From: Imperialibacter sp. EC-SDR9
GTDB lineage: Bacteria > Bacteroidota > Bacteroidia > Cytophagales > Cyclobacteriaceae
Direction of reading: 5' to 3'
DNA length: 56,993 nt
Assembly: GCF_902498805.1 (NCBI RefSeq)
Contig: NZ_LR701607.1
Coordinates: forward strand, 1 to 56,993
The position numbers and the translations under genes are program-made. The notes below the pieces were generated by a model. The model was not told the origin of the DNA. It did no database searches and was given only the letters and a program-made list of their open reading frames with translations. Position 1 is the stretch's first letter. Each line of letters begins with the position of its first letter. This document shows positions 33,908 through 41,881 of this stretch, piece after piece.

Positions 33908-35449
33908 ATGAAACAGTACGCACCCTACGTCTTCTCCTTTTTTCTCTTTCTTCTGATAACGGCCTGCGGCCCTACAGAACCCAAATACCCTCCCATCACC
34001 GAAGACTTCTGCTCGCAGCTCCCGGATGCAGCGCCGGTAAAACTGTCGGACTACCTGGCGCCGTACGCTGAGCTGCTGGCCACTAAAACCGGTGTGCATT
34101 CGCTGGAGGAAGGCGACGTTTCCATGATTACCCGGGCGTGGCTCACCGAAGCGGCAGAGCAAACGATCGACATTCAGTACTTCATTTTTTCTACTGACAA
34201 TGTTGGGTTGATAGCCGCCGACTTCCTCTTGGGTGCCGCCGACCGGGGCGTGAAGATCAGGATCATTGTGGACGACATCATGGTAGAAGCAGAGGAAGAC
34301 GACCTGCTGGCCATCGATGCCCACCCCAACCTGGAAGTGAAAATTTACAACCCCAATGCCAATATCGGCAAAAACCTACCAGGCAAGCTGTTGTCGCTTG
34401 CCACCGACTTTCAGGGTTTCAACCAGCGCATGCACAACAAAACATTCATTGTCGACCAGCAGGTGGTGATCACTGGCGGCAGAAACATTGCCGATGAGTA
34501 CTTCGACTACGACCATGAGTACAACTTCCGTGACCGTGACGTGCTGCTGGTGGGCAAGAAAGTGCGGGACGTGCAGCAGTCGTTCAACCTATTCTGGGAA
34601 AGCGGGCTCAGCGTGCCTGTAGGTGAGCTCGCCCAGGTAACCGATGAGGAGCTCAACCTGGATGTGAAGTACGCCTACCTGCACCAGTACGCCTGCAACC
34701 CGGAGAACTTCTGGCCCGAGGTAAGGGAAAAGGTAAAGCAGGTGCCGAAAGAATTTCAGAAAGCACAGGCCTCGGGCTCCCTGGTGTGGACCGACAGCGT
34801 GCATTTCATTTCCGACCTGCCCGGTAAAAACGATGGCAGCCAGGGCTTGGCGGGTGGTGGTGTGGCTACCGATTCGCTGGTCAGCCTGATCCGGCGGGCA
34901 AAGTCGTCCATACTGATTCAGTCGCCTTACCTGATTACAACAGAGGTCAGCCAGCAGCTCTTCAAAGCAGCCGCAGACCGTGGGGTAACCGTCAAAATCC
35001 TCACCAACAGCCTCTCTTCGACTGACAACCTGGAAGCATTCAGTGGCTACCAACGAGATCGGGAAAAGCTGCTGGAGGCTGGCGTAAAAATTTACGAATT
35101 CAAACCAGATGCTGCCGTCCGCTTTGAGGTGATGACCGGCGCCCTGCAAAGGCAAGTGAACTTCACCCCTGTCTTTGGCCTCCATGCCAAGTCGATGGTG
35201 ATCGACGATAACATTGCTGTGATTGGCACCTTCAACCTCGACCCACGCAGCGCCAACCTCAACACGGAATGCATGGCGGTCGTTTATGACACCAAAGTGA
35301 CTGCTGACCTTCGCCACGCCATGGAGGTAGACATGCGGCCAGAAAACGCCTGGGAGACAACGTTGGACTATAACCCCGATGCGGAGGCCGGCAGGGCCAA
35401 GCAATTCAAAGCATGGCTAAGGGGTTTGGTGCCCAAGTCGATTCTTTGA
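33908..35449 (+). CDS. Phospholipase D/cardiolipin synthase-like lipoprotein
   Basis: The 513-residue product has a lipoprotein signal (lipobox ITAC) and two HKD motifs of the phospholipase D superfamily: H176-K178-D183 in HNKTFIVDQQ and H426-K428-D433 in HAKSMVIDDN, followed by GTFNLDPRS. Each half has the IDIQYFIF/ILIQSPYL strand ahead of it. Members split or transfer phosphodiesters in phospholipids, and two-domain forms include cardiolipin synthases, but the lipid anchor points to the envelope. The ATG at 33908 is chosen because it opens the signal. The earlier frame to 33830 looks random. Confidence 0.9.
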   Translation: MKQYAPYVFSFFLFLLITACGPTEPKYPPITEDFCSQLPDAAPVKLSDYLAPYAELLATKTGVHSLEEGDVSMITRAWLTEAAEQTIDIQYFIFSTDNVGLIAADFLLGAADRGVKIRIIVDDIMVEAEEDDLLAIDAHPNLEVKIYNPNANIGKNLPGKLLSLATDFQGFNQRMHNKTFIVDQQVVITGGRNIADEYFDYDHEYNFRDRDVLLVGKKVRDVQQSFNLFWESGLSVPVGELAQVTDEELNLDVKYAYLHQYACNPENFWPEVREKVKQVPKEFQKAQASGSLVWTDSVHFISDLPGKNDGSQGLAGGGVATDSLVSLIRRAKSSILIQSPYLITTEVSQQLFKAAADRGVTVKILTNSLSSTDNLEAFSGYQRDREKLLEAGVKIYEFKPDAAVRFEVMTGALQRQVNFTPVFGLHAKSMVIDDNIAVIGTFNLDPRSANLNTECMAVVYDTKVTADLRHAMEVDMRPENAWETTLDYNPDAEAGRAKQFKAWLRGLVPKSIL

Positions 35450-35481
35450 CCTTTTTGTCTCCAACTTATAACTTTACTCAA

Positions 35482-36060
35482 ATGAAAAATCTTTTGTCCC
35501 TCGCTTTTGTCATTTTTATCGGCTGCACCTCGAGTACTCAAAAGCGGTCATTTGATGGCATTGCGGCTACCAAAACGTATTTCGAGGCTTTAAACGAATC
35601 GAACTATGGCAAAGTCACCTCGCTTTTCCTGGACAGCATAAGAATGAGGGAAGGTATCTATGCAAACGTCCTTTCGAAGCAGGATTATAAACAGATGTTC
35701 CAATGGGACTCTACCTTCCATCCCACCTACGCCATACAGGAAATAGAGCAGTCCGGTGACACGGTGCTAATGCAAGTATCCAAAACATGCCCCAGAATTC
35801 ACTTTTTGCATGAAGAGCCCACGGTCACCAAAGAACGGGTGGTGTTTCAAAACGGAAAGATTTTCAGCATTGAAATAGTAGACTTTGTGGTCTTCAACGA
35901 CGATAGATGGTCTACCAACCGAGCCAACCTTGTTTCCTTTGTTGAGACCAAACACCCGGAGCTCAACGGCTTTTTGCATGATCAAACAAAAGCAGGTGCG
36001 ATCAAGTACCTAAAGGCGATTGAGCTGTATCAAAGCCATGTGGCTCCCCCTGAAAAGTAA
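35482..36060 (+). CDS. Hypothetical lipoprotein, NTF2/SnoaL-like
   Basis: A 192-residue lipoprotein with lipobox FIGC at the end of the signal. The first mature part AATKTYFEALNESNYGKVTSLF is like the opening helix of NTF2/SnoaL-type small cone folds. The family is otherwise not recognised. The frame is also open over the end of the phospholipase gene, but the ATG at 35482 fits the signal. It is followed by a 195-base gap. Confidence 0.65.
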   Translation: MKNLLSLAFVIFIGCTSSTQKRSFDGIAATKTYFEALNESNYGKVTSLFLDSIRMREGIYANVLSKQDYKQMFQWDSTFHPTYAIQEIEQSGDTVLMQVSKTCPRIHFLHEEPTVTKERVVFQNGKIFSIEIVDFVVFNDDRWSTNRANLVSFVETKHPELNGFLHDQTKAGAIKYLKAIELYQSHVAPPEK

Positions 36061-36255
36061 GGCAGTGTTTTCATCGGCTTCCCTCGTTCAAAAGTATTTG
36101 ATCGGCCACTTACCTCCTTCAAAAGAAGAAATATGGAATTGTATCAGTTGATAGATAATTAGAAATTTATCTTATATTCGTACTGAGCGATTCATTCCAC
36201 AACCATTTACTTTGATTGTGGACTTATTTTTCCCTATTCTCTAAACTATTTTAGA

Positions 36256-36987
36256 ATGAAGTCGATAGCCCGGTTTCTAGCAATTGTTGTGTTTTTCATG
36301 ACCTCACTTGAGGCAGTCGGGCAACGCAAGACCTACCTGGGGTTCGAATATGGGCCCAAACACGACGTATCCAGAGTCATCGGCGGCGGAAATTCGGTCA
36401 ATGAATATCGAGAGAATGATGGAATAGTTGGAGGAGTAATACTGGGCCAGGAGATTGGAGAAAAACTTCTCCTTGAAACAGGTTTCTATGCGTACAGGTA
36501 CACAGCCAGGGTCAGTATGGACTCCTACGGCTCAGCAGGGATCAGAGCGTATGGTGCATCTCAAATTCCATTCCACCTCAAAGCTCCGATCCCCCTTTTT
36601 GGCACCAGGCTAAGGCTTACGCCAGCAGCAGGTTTTTCCGTCGTGTTTCAGAACAACTATGGTAATGTTTTTACTAGCAGTGGCACGTCACTCGGCTATT
36701 ATCCGGATGGTGATTATGTGAATGTTGGTGCCCCAACAAACTTTAGAAAAGTGTTTGTGTTGCTGGATGCCGGACTCTCCCTTGAATGGGAATTCAAAAG
36801 CACATTTATCGTTTACCTATCCGGCAACTATTTTGGTGGCCCTCAAAGAGTAATTGAGTCAGACCTGACATCCAAAACGGGTAGTGAGCCGCTCGAATAT
36901 GGACAGCTTTACTCCAATGGAAGTTACTTTTCAAAAATACTCGGTGTGAAGTTTCCTATTAGCCCCATTTGGCAGTATAAGAAATAG
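36256..36987 (+). CDS. Outer-membrane beta-barrel protein
   Basis: The 243-residue product has a signal peptide ending EAVGQ and an alternation of aromatic and small residues with Gly-rich turns (VGGVILGQEIGEKLLLETGFYAY pattern, AGFSVVFQNNYGNVF). The barrel pattern is like small Bacteroidota porin-like proteins. It ends IWQYKK and does not have a terminal Phe, so membership is a judgement from the overall pattern. There is no enzymatic motif. Confidence 0.65.
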   Translation: MKSIARFLAIVVFFMTSLEAVGQRKTYLGFEYGPKHDVSRVIGGGNSVNEYRENDGIVGGVILGQEIGEKLLLETGFYAYRYTARVSMDSYGSAGIRAYGASQIPFHLKAPIPLFGTRLRLTPAAGFSVVFQNNYGNVFTSSGTSLGYYPDGDYVNVGAPTNFRKVFVLLDAGLSLEWEFKSTFIVYLSGNYFGGPQRVIESDLTSKTGSEPLEYGQLYSNGSYFSKILGVKFPISPIWQYKK

Positions 36988-36997
36988 TAAACAGCAT

Positions 36998-37162
36998 ATG
37001 CCTTTAAAAAAGCCAAAAAAGCCTTCACGAGTCGAAAAACTAAGAGGGATTGTAGAAGCAACCCCTGACTTCGACTATAAAAAAGTGCTAGATGAAGAGA
37101 GAGTGAAGAAGCATTTGGTCTTGCGTATGTCCGACGATGCTAATAATCGTCAGCCAGGCTAA
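36998..37162 (+). CDS. Small basic protein of 54 residues
   Basis: A short ORF starting at 36998, ten bases after the stop of the barrel gene. It opens MPLKKPKKPSRVEKLRGIVE and continues ATPDFDYKKVLDEERVKKH. The codon use is like that of neighbouring genes and the product is strongly basic. It has no known motif. It may be a real small protein or a chance frame. Confidence 0.4.
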   Translation: MPLKKPKKPSRVEKLRGIVEATPDFDYKKVLDEERVKKHLVLRMSDDANNRQPG

Positions 37163-37262
37163 CCCGCCATTCGGTCTTCCAGGCTAAATACTACATTTCT
37201 TTTTACCTTAGCTCCAGAAACTTTTGCCTCCATCAACTGTTGTAAGGAAAACGAATCGACCA

Positions 37263-37796
37263 TTGACCAACCCCATCACCATTATCGTCGGCACTAACCG
37301 TGAACCGGCCAATTCCCGACACATCGCTCAGACCTATACTGATATTTTGACTTCCAAAGGCGTAACGTCAGAGATCATCGACCTGGCCGACCTCCCAGAA
37401 GACTTTATCTTTTCGGCCCTTTACAAAAACAATGGCAAAAACGAGGCGTTCAACCGGTTCCGCCAGCAAATGAAGGACTCTCAAAAGTTTGTGTTTCTGG
37501 TGCCGGAATATAACGGTTCCTATCCCGGTGTTTTGAAGGCGTTCATCGACGGAATGGAGTATCCTGGCACCTTCAGAGGCAAAAAGGCGGCCCTGGTTGG
37601 TCTCAGCTCCGGCGGACAGGGCGGTGGATTGGCCCTCTCCCATTTTACGGATGTGCTCAACTATTGTGGCACGCATGTGCTGGCGTTTAAACCCAAGTTG
37701 CCGTTTATTGAGAAGCATCTCACAGGGCAGCAGATTACGAACGATGCCTACCTGAAGGAGTTAGAAATCCAGGCGGAGCAGTTGATTGGGTTTTAG
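37263..37796 (+). CDS. NADPH-dependent FMN reductase family protein
   Basis: The product is a 177-residue flavodoxin-like protein. It opens NPITIIVGTNREPANSRHIA with the phosphate-binding loop GTNREPANSR, then has the flavin-binding VPEYNGSYPGVLKAFIDGM segment and the GLSSGGQGGG loop. It probably reduces FMN or quinones with NADPH. No ATG precedes the first strand. The reading frame extends up to a TTG at 37224, and the TTG at 37263 (Met before TNPITII) sits close to family starts and is used here. It stands alone. Confidence 0.75.
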   Translation: MTNPITIIVGTNREPANSRHIAQTYTDILTSKGVTSEIIDLADLPEDFIFSALYKNNGKNEAFNRFRQQMKDSQKFVFLVPEYNGSYPGVLKAFIDGMEYPGTFRGKKAALVGLSSGGQGGGLALSHFTDVLNYCGTHVLAFKPKLPFIEKHLTGQQITNDAYLKELEIQAEQLIGF

Positions 37797-38164
37797 TTTT
37801 GCTGCTGCAAAGGGCTGCACCCTTTGCGGTTGGATTACGCCCTTTCAGGGCTTGACAAACTCTCCGCAGGGACGGTAATTGCGAGGCTGAACATACTATT
37901 TTCTCTATGTAGTTAAACCACAACAGCCCTGGCAATCCGCTGGCTTCTGCTGTGAGCCCGGCAGATTGCTACGGAGGCACTCAGATTCTTCACACAATTG
38001 GGAATAAGGCAAGCATCCTCGCAATTACCGAAGAAGGGTTCTGTATCATGAAATCTATAGAAAAATCGCCGTGCTCAGCCCCGACAAAGTCGGGGCATGA
38101 GACAGCTCACAAAAGTTAGACAGGAATAAAACCTTTGCAATTATTAACTGTAAAACAAAAAAAA
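37797..38164. other. Non-coding stretch between the reductase and the dcw cluster, with hairpins
   Basis: No gene is seen. A perfect 8-base hairpin GCAAAGGG/CCCTTTGC (37807-37827) lies ten bases after the reductase stop, followed by GCCCT-TTC-AGGGC at 37841-37853. Near the other side CCCCGAC-AAA-GTCGGGG (38079-38095) is a 7-base stem 70 bases beyond the ftsZ stop. It may mark the end of the dcw transcript, though the T-run is weak. Confidence 0.5.
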
Positions 38165-39733
38165 CTAGTCCACGTTGTCGTGCAGGAAGCGATTGTTGCC
38201 CAAAATCTGGTTGTCGTCATTCAAGTTGAATTTTGAAATCTTCCTTTCAGATGAATGAGGCACTTCCTGCAGTTTCACTTTCTTTCTCATATAAGCAGGC
38301 ACTTCCAGCTTCTCTTTAAAAGAATCACTATCCAAAGTTGATGGGCTTTTCAGGTTAGCCAGCTTACGCTCTCTTTCCCTTGCCTGCTCCATCAGCTCCA
38401 CCTTCTTACTCATTTGATGCGCCGAACCTTCCAACTCTTCGAGGAAAGCGTCGTCTGGGTCAAGGTCGCTGCCTTCCACTACCTCGTACTCTTCTCCGAA
38501 TTCAAACAGCCCATTATCATCGTCGTCCTTTTTCTTAGGCGTCGGCGGGGGGGTGTCTTTCTTCTTGAAATCAAAAACATAACTCCGCTCCTCAGCCTCC
38601 TCCTCTTCTCTTATCTCATCTTTCAGCTTCTTGATCACCGGTTCGCTAATCGGCCTTTCGGGCTTCTTAGGCTGGTGCTCAAAAAGATCAATCTGTTTAG
38701 CTTTCTCCAGATCGTGTACTTTTTTCTCTGACTTCTCTTCTAGTATCTTCGAAATGGACTCCTGGTCAAAACCTGTAGCAATGATGGTGACCCTGATGCA
38801 GTCGCCCAGCTCAGGGTCGACACCGTGGCCAAAGATTACCTCTGCATCGTCGCCGGCAGCTTCCTGCATGTATTCGGTAATGGCAGTCAGCTCGTCCATT
38901 TGCAGCTCAGCCTGCTCACCGGAAATGATGGAAAGCAAGATTTTCTGTGCACCAAGAATGTTGGTGTTGTTCAACAGCGGTGAAGAAATGGCCTCCTCAG
39001 CCGCACGAATGGCTCTGTTGTCGCCGCTGGTAACGGCCGATCCCATCACGGCTGCGCCACTGTTCTTCATGACTGTTTTTACATCCTCAAAATCGACGTT
39101 GACATAGCCTGGTACAGTGATAATTTCCGCAATGCCCTTGGCAGCGGTGGTCAACACATTGTCGGCTTTGGAGAAAGCTTCAGAAATGGACTGATTGCCG
39201 TAAATCTCCCTCAGCTTGTCGTTGAGGATCACCAGCACGGTGTCGCAGTTCTCCTTCAGCGCTCTGATTCCCTCTTCAGCTTGCTGCGTCTTCTTTTTGC
39301 CTTCGAAAGCAAAGGGAGCCGTCACAATGCCAACCGTGAGGATGTCCAGTTCCCGGGCCACTTTGGCGATGACAGGCGCTGCACCAGTACCTGTGCCACC
39401 GCCCATGCCTGCGGTGATAAATATCATGCGGGTGTCTTCACTCAGAAGCTCCCGAATATCTTCTTTGCTCTCCAACGCTGCATTCTTTCCCTTTTCGGGG
39501 TTGGCACCCGCCCCAAGGCCGCTCGTCAGGTTGGCACCTATCTGCAGTTTGATGGGTACAGGGCTGCTGTTGAGCGCCTGAGAATCGGTATTGCAAATGA
39601 CGAACTCAACGTCTTTGATACCCTGGTTAAACATGTGGTTGACAGCGTTGCTGCCACCGCCCCCAACGCCGATCACCTTAATGATCGACTTATGATGCTG
39701 GGGTAGATCGAACTTGTATGCGTTTCCTGTCAT
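38165..39733 (-). CDS. ftsZ: Cell division protein FtsZ
   Basis: The 522-residue tubulin-like GTPase has GVGGGGSNA at 22-30, the nucleotide loop GGGTGTGAAP at 111-120 and the catalytic T7-loop NVDFEDVK at 212-219. The globular core ends near residue 325. A long charged linker follows (KKDTPPPTPKKKDDDDN) and then a C-terminal stretch. The 522-residue length, longer than the usual 380-400, comes from this linker. It polymerises into the Z ring and recruits the division machinery. It is the last gene of the cluster, 65 bases after ftsA. Confidence 0.97.
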   Translation of the reverse strand: MTGNAYKFDLPQHHKSIIKVIGVGGGGSNAVNHMFNQGIKDVEFVICNTDSQALNSSPVPIKLQIGANLTSGLGAGANPEKGKNAALESKEDIRELLSEDTRMIFITAGMGGGTGTGAAPVIAKVARELDILTVGIVTAPFAFEGKKKTQQAEEGIRALKENCDTVLVILNDKLREIYGNQSISEAFSKADNVLTTAAKGIAEIITVPGYVNVDFEDVKTVMKNSGAAVMGSAVTSGDNRAIRAAEEAISSPLLNNTNILGAQKILLSIISGEQAELQMDELTAITEYMQEAAGDDAEVIFGHGVDPELGDCIRVTIIATGFDQESISKILEEKSEKKVHDLEKAKQIDLFEHQPKKPERPISEPVIKKLKDEIREEEEAEERSYVFDFKKKDTPPPTPKKKDDDDNGLFEFGEEYEVVEGSDLDPDDAFLEELEGSAHQMSKKVELMEQARERERKLANLKSPSTLDSDSFKEKLEVPAYMRKKVKLQEVPHSSERKISKFNLNDDNQILGNNRFLHDNVD

Positions 39734-39798
39734 AACTATAGAAGTTGAGGTGTAGTCCTTTTGTCAGATGGCCCAATGAAGCCCTCCGAAAAAGCGAC

Positions 39799-41112
39799 CT
39801 ATTCCATTTTATCGTCAAAATCATCAATCAACATTTTCTTTGTTTTCTCCAGCATATTGTTGAAGAAGTTCTTTGGTACAGTCAAGTCCTTGCGGGTAAT
39901 TGACTTTCCAGTCACCGTTTTGTGCAATGACTTCTCATTGTACCGGTTTTCACGCTCATCGAGGGCCCGGAAGCCGCTCAATACCAAACCAACTGTGGTA
40001 GCATACATGGGGCTTTTCACTGTTTCCAGCTTGCCTTTGCCAAGGTGCTCGTTAGGGTAGCCTATTCTGCTATCCATGCCCGACATGTACTCAAACAACT
40101 GCTGCACACACGCTAGCTGGCTACCACCACCGGTGACCACAATGCCTCCTGCCAGCTTGTGCTGGAAGCCTGAGGTAATGATTTCGGTGTGCACCATTTC
40201 TATGATCTCCTCCATGCGGGCTTCGATCACATGCGCCAGGTTCTTTACAGAAATCTCCTTGGGAGCACGGTTTCTAAGGCCGGGAATTGAGATAATTTCG
40301 TTAGGGTTTGCCTCTTCAGCGATGGCTTTACCAAACTTGGTTTTCAATAGCTCAGCCTGGTGTTCCATCACCATGCAGCCCTGCTTGATATCGGTTGTCA
40401 GTATGTTGCCTCCAAAAGGAATCACAGCCGTGTGGCGAATGATATTGTCGTAGAAAATGGCAATGTCTGTGGTACCGCCACCTATGTCGACCAGGCAAAC
40501 GCCCGCTTCCTTTTCTTCCTCGCTGAGCACTGCCAGGCTTGACGCCAGCGGCTCAAGGATGAGGTTCTCGATCTCAAGACCTGCTCTGCGCACGCACTTA
40601 TTGATGTTGTTAATAGCGTTCGTCTGTGCCGTGATCACGTGGAAGTCAGCTTCGAGCTTCACACCCGACATACCTACGGGATCTTTGATACCTTCCTCAT
40701 AGTCGACGATGTAGTCCTGGGGCATCACGTGGATGATCTCGCTCCCTGGTGGGATCACGATCTTGTACATGTCGTTGGTCAGGCGATTCACGTCCTCCAC
40801 GGTGATCTCATCGTCGTTGGACTGACGGGTGATCGACCCATGGTGGATAGAGCTGCGGATGTGCTGACCAGCAATGCCCACATTCACCACCCGGATGTCA
40901 ATACCCGAATGCTCCTCTGCTTCAGCCACGGCCTTTTCAATGGCGCTCACCGTCTTGTCGATGTTGGTCACAATGCCACGGATCACCCCGTCGGAAACGG
41001 CCTTACCCATGCCCATCACTTCGAGCTTTCCATATTCATTTTTACGGCCGACAATGGCACATATCTTGGTGGTGCCTATGTCGAGGCCAACAATAATTTT
41101 ATCGTTTTGCAT
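39799..41112 (-). CDS. ftsA: Cell division protein FtsA
   Basis: An actin-like ATPase of 437 residues that anchors FtsZ filaments to the membrane. It starts MQNDKIIVGLDIGTTKICAIVG, the phosphate-1 loop. The phosphate-2 motif VCLVDIGGGTTDIAIF and the adenosine motif GGIVVTGGGSQL are present. A C-terminal helix with basic residues (KSITRKDLTVPKNFFNNMLEKT) could bind the membrane. The frame extends to a GTG at 41127, but the ATG at 41112 leaves a seven-base gap after ftsQ and fits the family. Confidence 0.95.
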   Translation of the reverse strand: MQNDKIIVGLDIGTTKICAIVGRKNEYGKLEVMGMGKAVSDGVIRGIVTNIDKTVSAIEKAVAEAEEHSGIDIRVVNVGIAGQHIRSSIHHGSITRQSNDDEITVEDVNRLTNDMYKIVIPPGSEIIHVMPQDYIVDYEEGIKDPVGMSGVKLEADFHVITAQTNAINNINKCVRRAGLEIENLILEPLASSLAVLSEEEKEAGVCLVDIGGGTTDIAIFYDNIIRHTAVIPFGGNILTTDIKQGCMVMEHQAELLKTKFGKAIAEEANPNEIISIPGLRNRAPKEISVKNLAHVIEARMEEIIEMVHTEIITSGFQHKLAGGIVVTGGGSQLACVQQLFEYMSGMDSRIGYPNEHLGKGKLETVKSPMYATTVGLVLSGFRALDERENRYNEKSLHKTVTGKSITRKDLTVPKNFFNNMLEKTKKMLIDDFDDKME

Positions 41113-41119
41113 AGGAGTA

Positions 41120-41881
41120 TTATTCACAGACGATTTGGTCTTTATATTTCACGTTCACTTTTTCGTAGGTATTCCAGCCTTTTTCGGGCAGGATTTTGGT
41201 ATAGAAAATATGGAGTTTACTGAACTTCGTTTCAATGTCCTCCGCTTTTCCGAATTCGATATATTGCCTGGTCACCTGAGGGTAGAGTATCATTTCCCCT
41301 CTTTTGTCCATCGAAATCTCTGCTATTTGCGCTTTCCAGAACTTGCTTGCTTCCAGATAGCTCACCATTTCAAAGAGCCCTTTGCCCTGCTCGTCTTCCT
41401 CAATAGAAACTTTGTACTTTTTGGATGACGGTATTTTCACCAACACCACCCGGGCTGTGTAATTGTCCGAAAGAGGAATTACCTCACCTGCATCGGTAAT
41501 GTAGGCACCAAAACCTCCGTTGTTGATAATTCTGGCAATGGGCTTTTTCTGCTTAATCTTCGCCTTTATATTGCCCCGCAAATCCCTGAAAACCTCGGCT
41601 TCCTTCACAAAAGGATGCTTCTCAATCTTCGTTTCAATATTCCTCAGGTTGATGTCACCAGCAAAAGATCCTGTCAGCACCTCGTTGCCTAGGGCATTGA
41701 TCAGCTTCCTGATGTCGTTCTCGTGGATGAAATAATTTCCCTGGCTATAGTCGATATCAATATACACTTCGCTGAAAGGCTTGTCCATTTGCTTTTTGCT
41801 CACAAAGCCAATCAGTACGAACAGCAGGATGGCACCTGCCACGAAATACACTCCTCTTTTTATTTTAATTTTACGCAGCAT
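41120..41881 (-). CDS. ftsQ: Cell division protein FtsQ/DivIB
   Basis: The 253-residue bitopic protein has an N-terminal basic stretch (KIKIKRG), one membrane helix (VYFVAGAILLFVLIGFV, about residues 10-27), a POTRA-like domain (VYIDIDYSQGNYFIHENDIRK pattern and VKEAEVFRDLRGNIKAKI) and a beta domain. It bridges FtsA/FtsZ-ring assembly with the septal peptidoglycan machinery. Its start overlaps the end of the murG-murC fusion by eleven bases. Bacteroidota FtsQ is weakly conserved, so the call rests on the layout and position in the cluster. Confidence 0.85.
   Translation of the reverse strand: MLRKIKIKRGVYFVAGAILLFVLIGFVSKKQMDKPFSEVYIDIDYSQGNYFIHENDIRKLINALGNEVLTGSFAGDINLRNIETKIEKHPFVKEAEVFRDLRGNIKAKIKQKKPIARIINNGGFGAYITDAGEVIPLSDNYTARVVLVKIPSSKKYKVSIEEDEQGKGLFEMVSYLEASKFWKAQIAEISMDKRGEMILYPQVTRQYIEFGKAEDIETKFSKLHIFYTKILPEKGWNTYEKVNVKYKDQIVCE

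Noticed and set aside
34589-35404. 271-codon minus-strand frame inside the phospholipase D-like gene
   Set aside because: The plus strand has both HKD motifs and a signal peptide, so the minus frame is a shadow.
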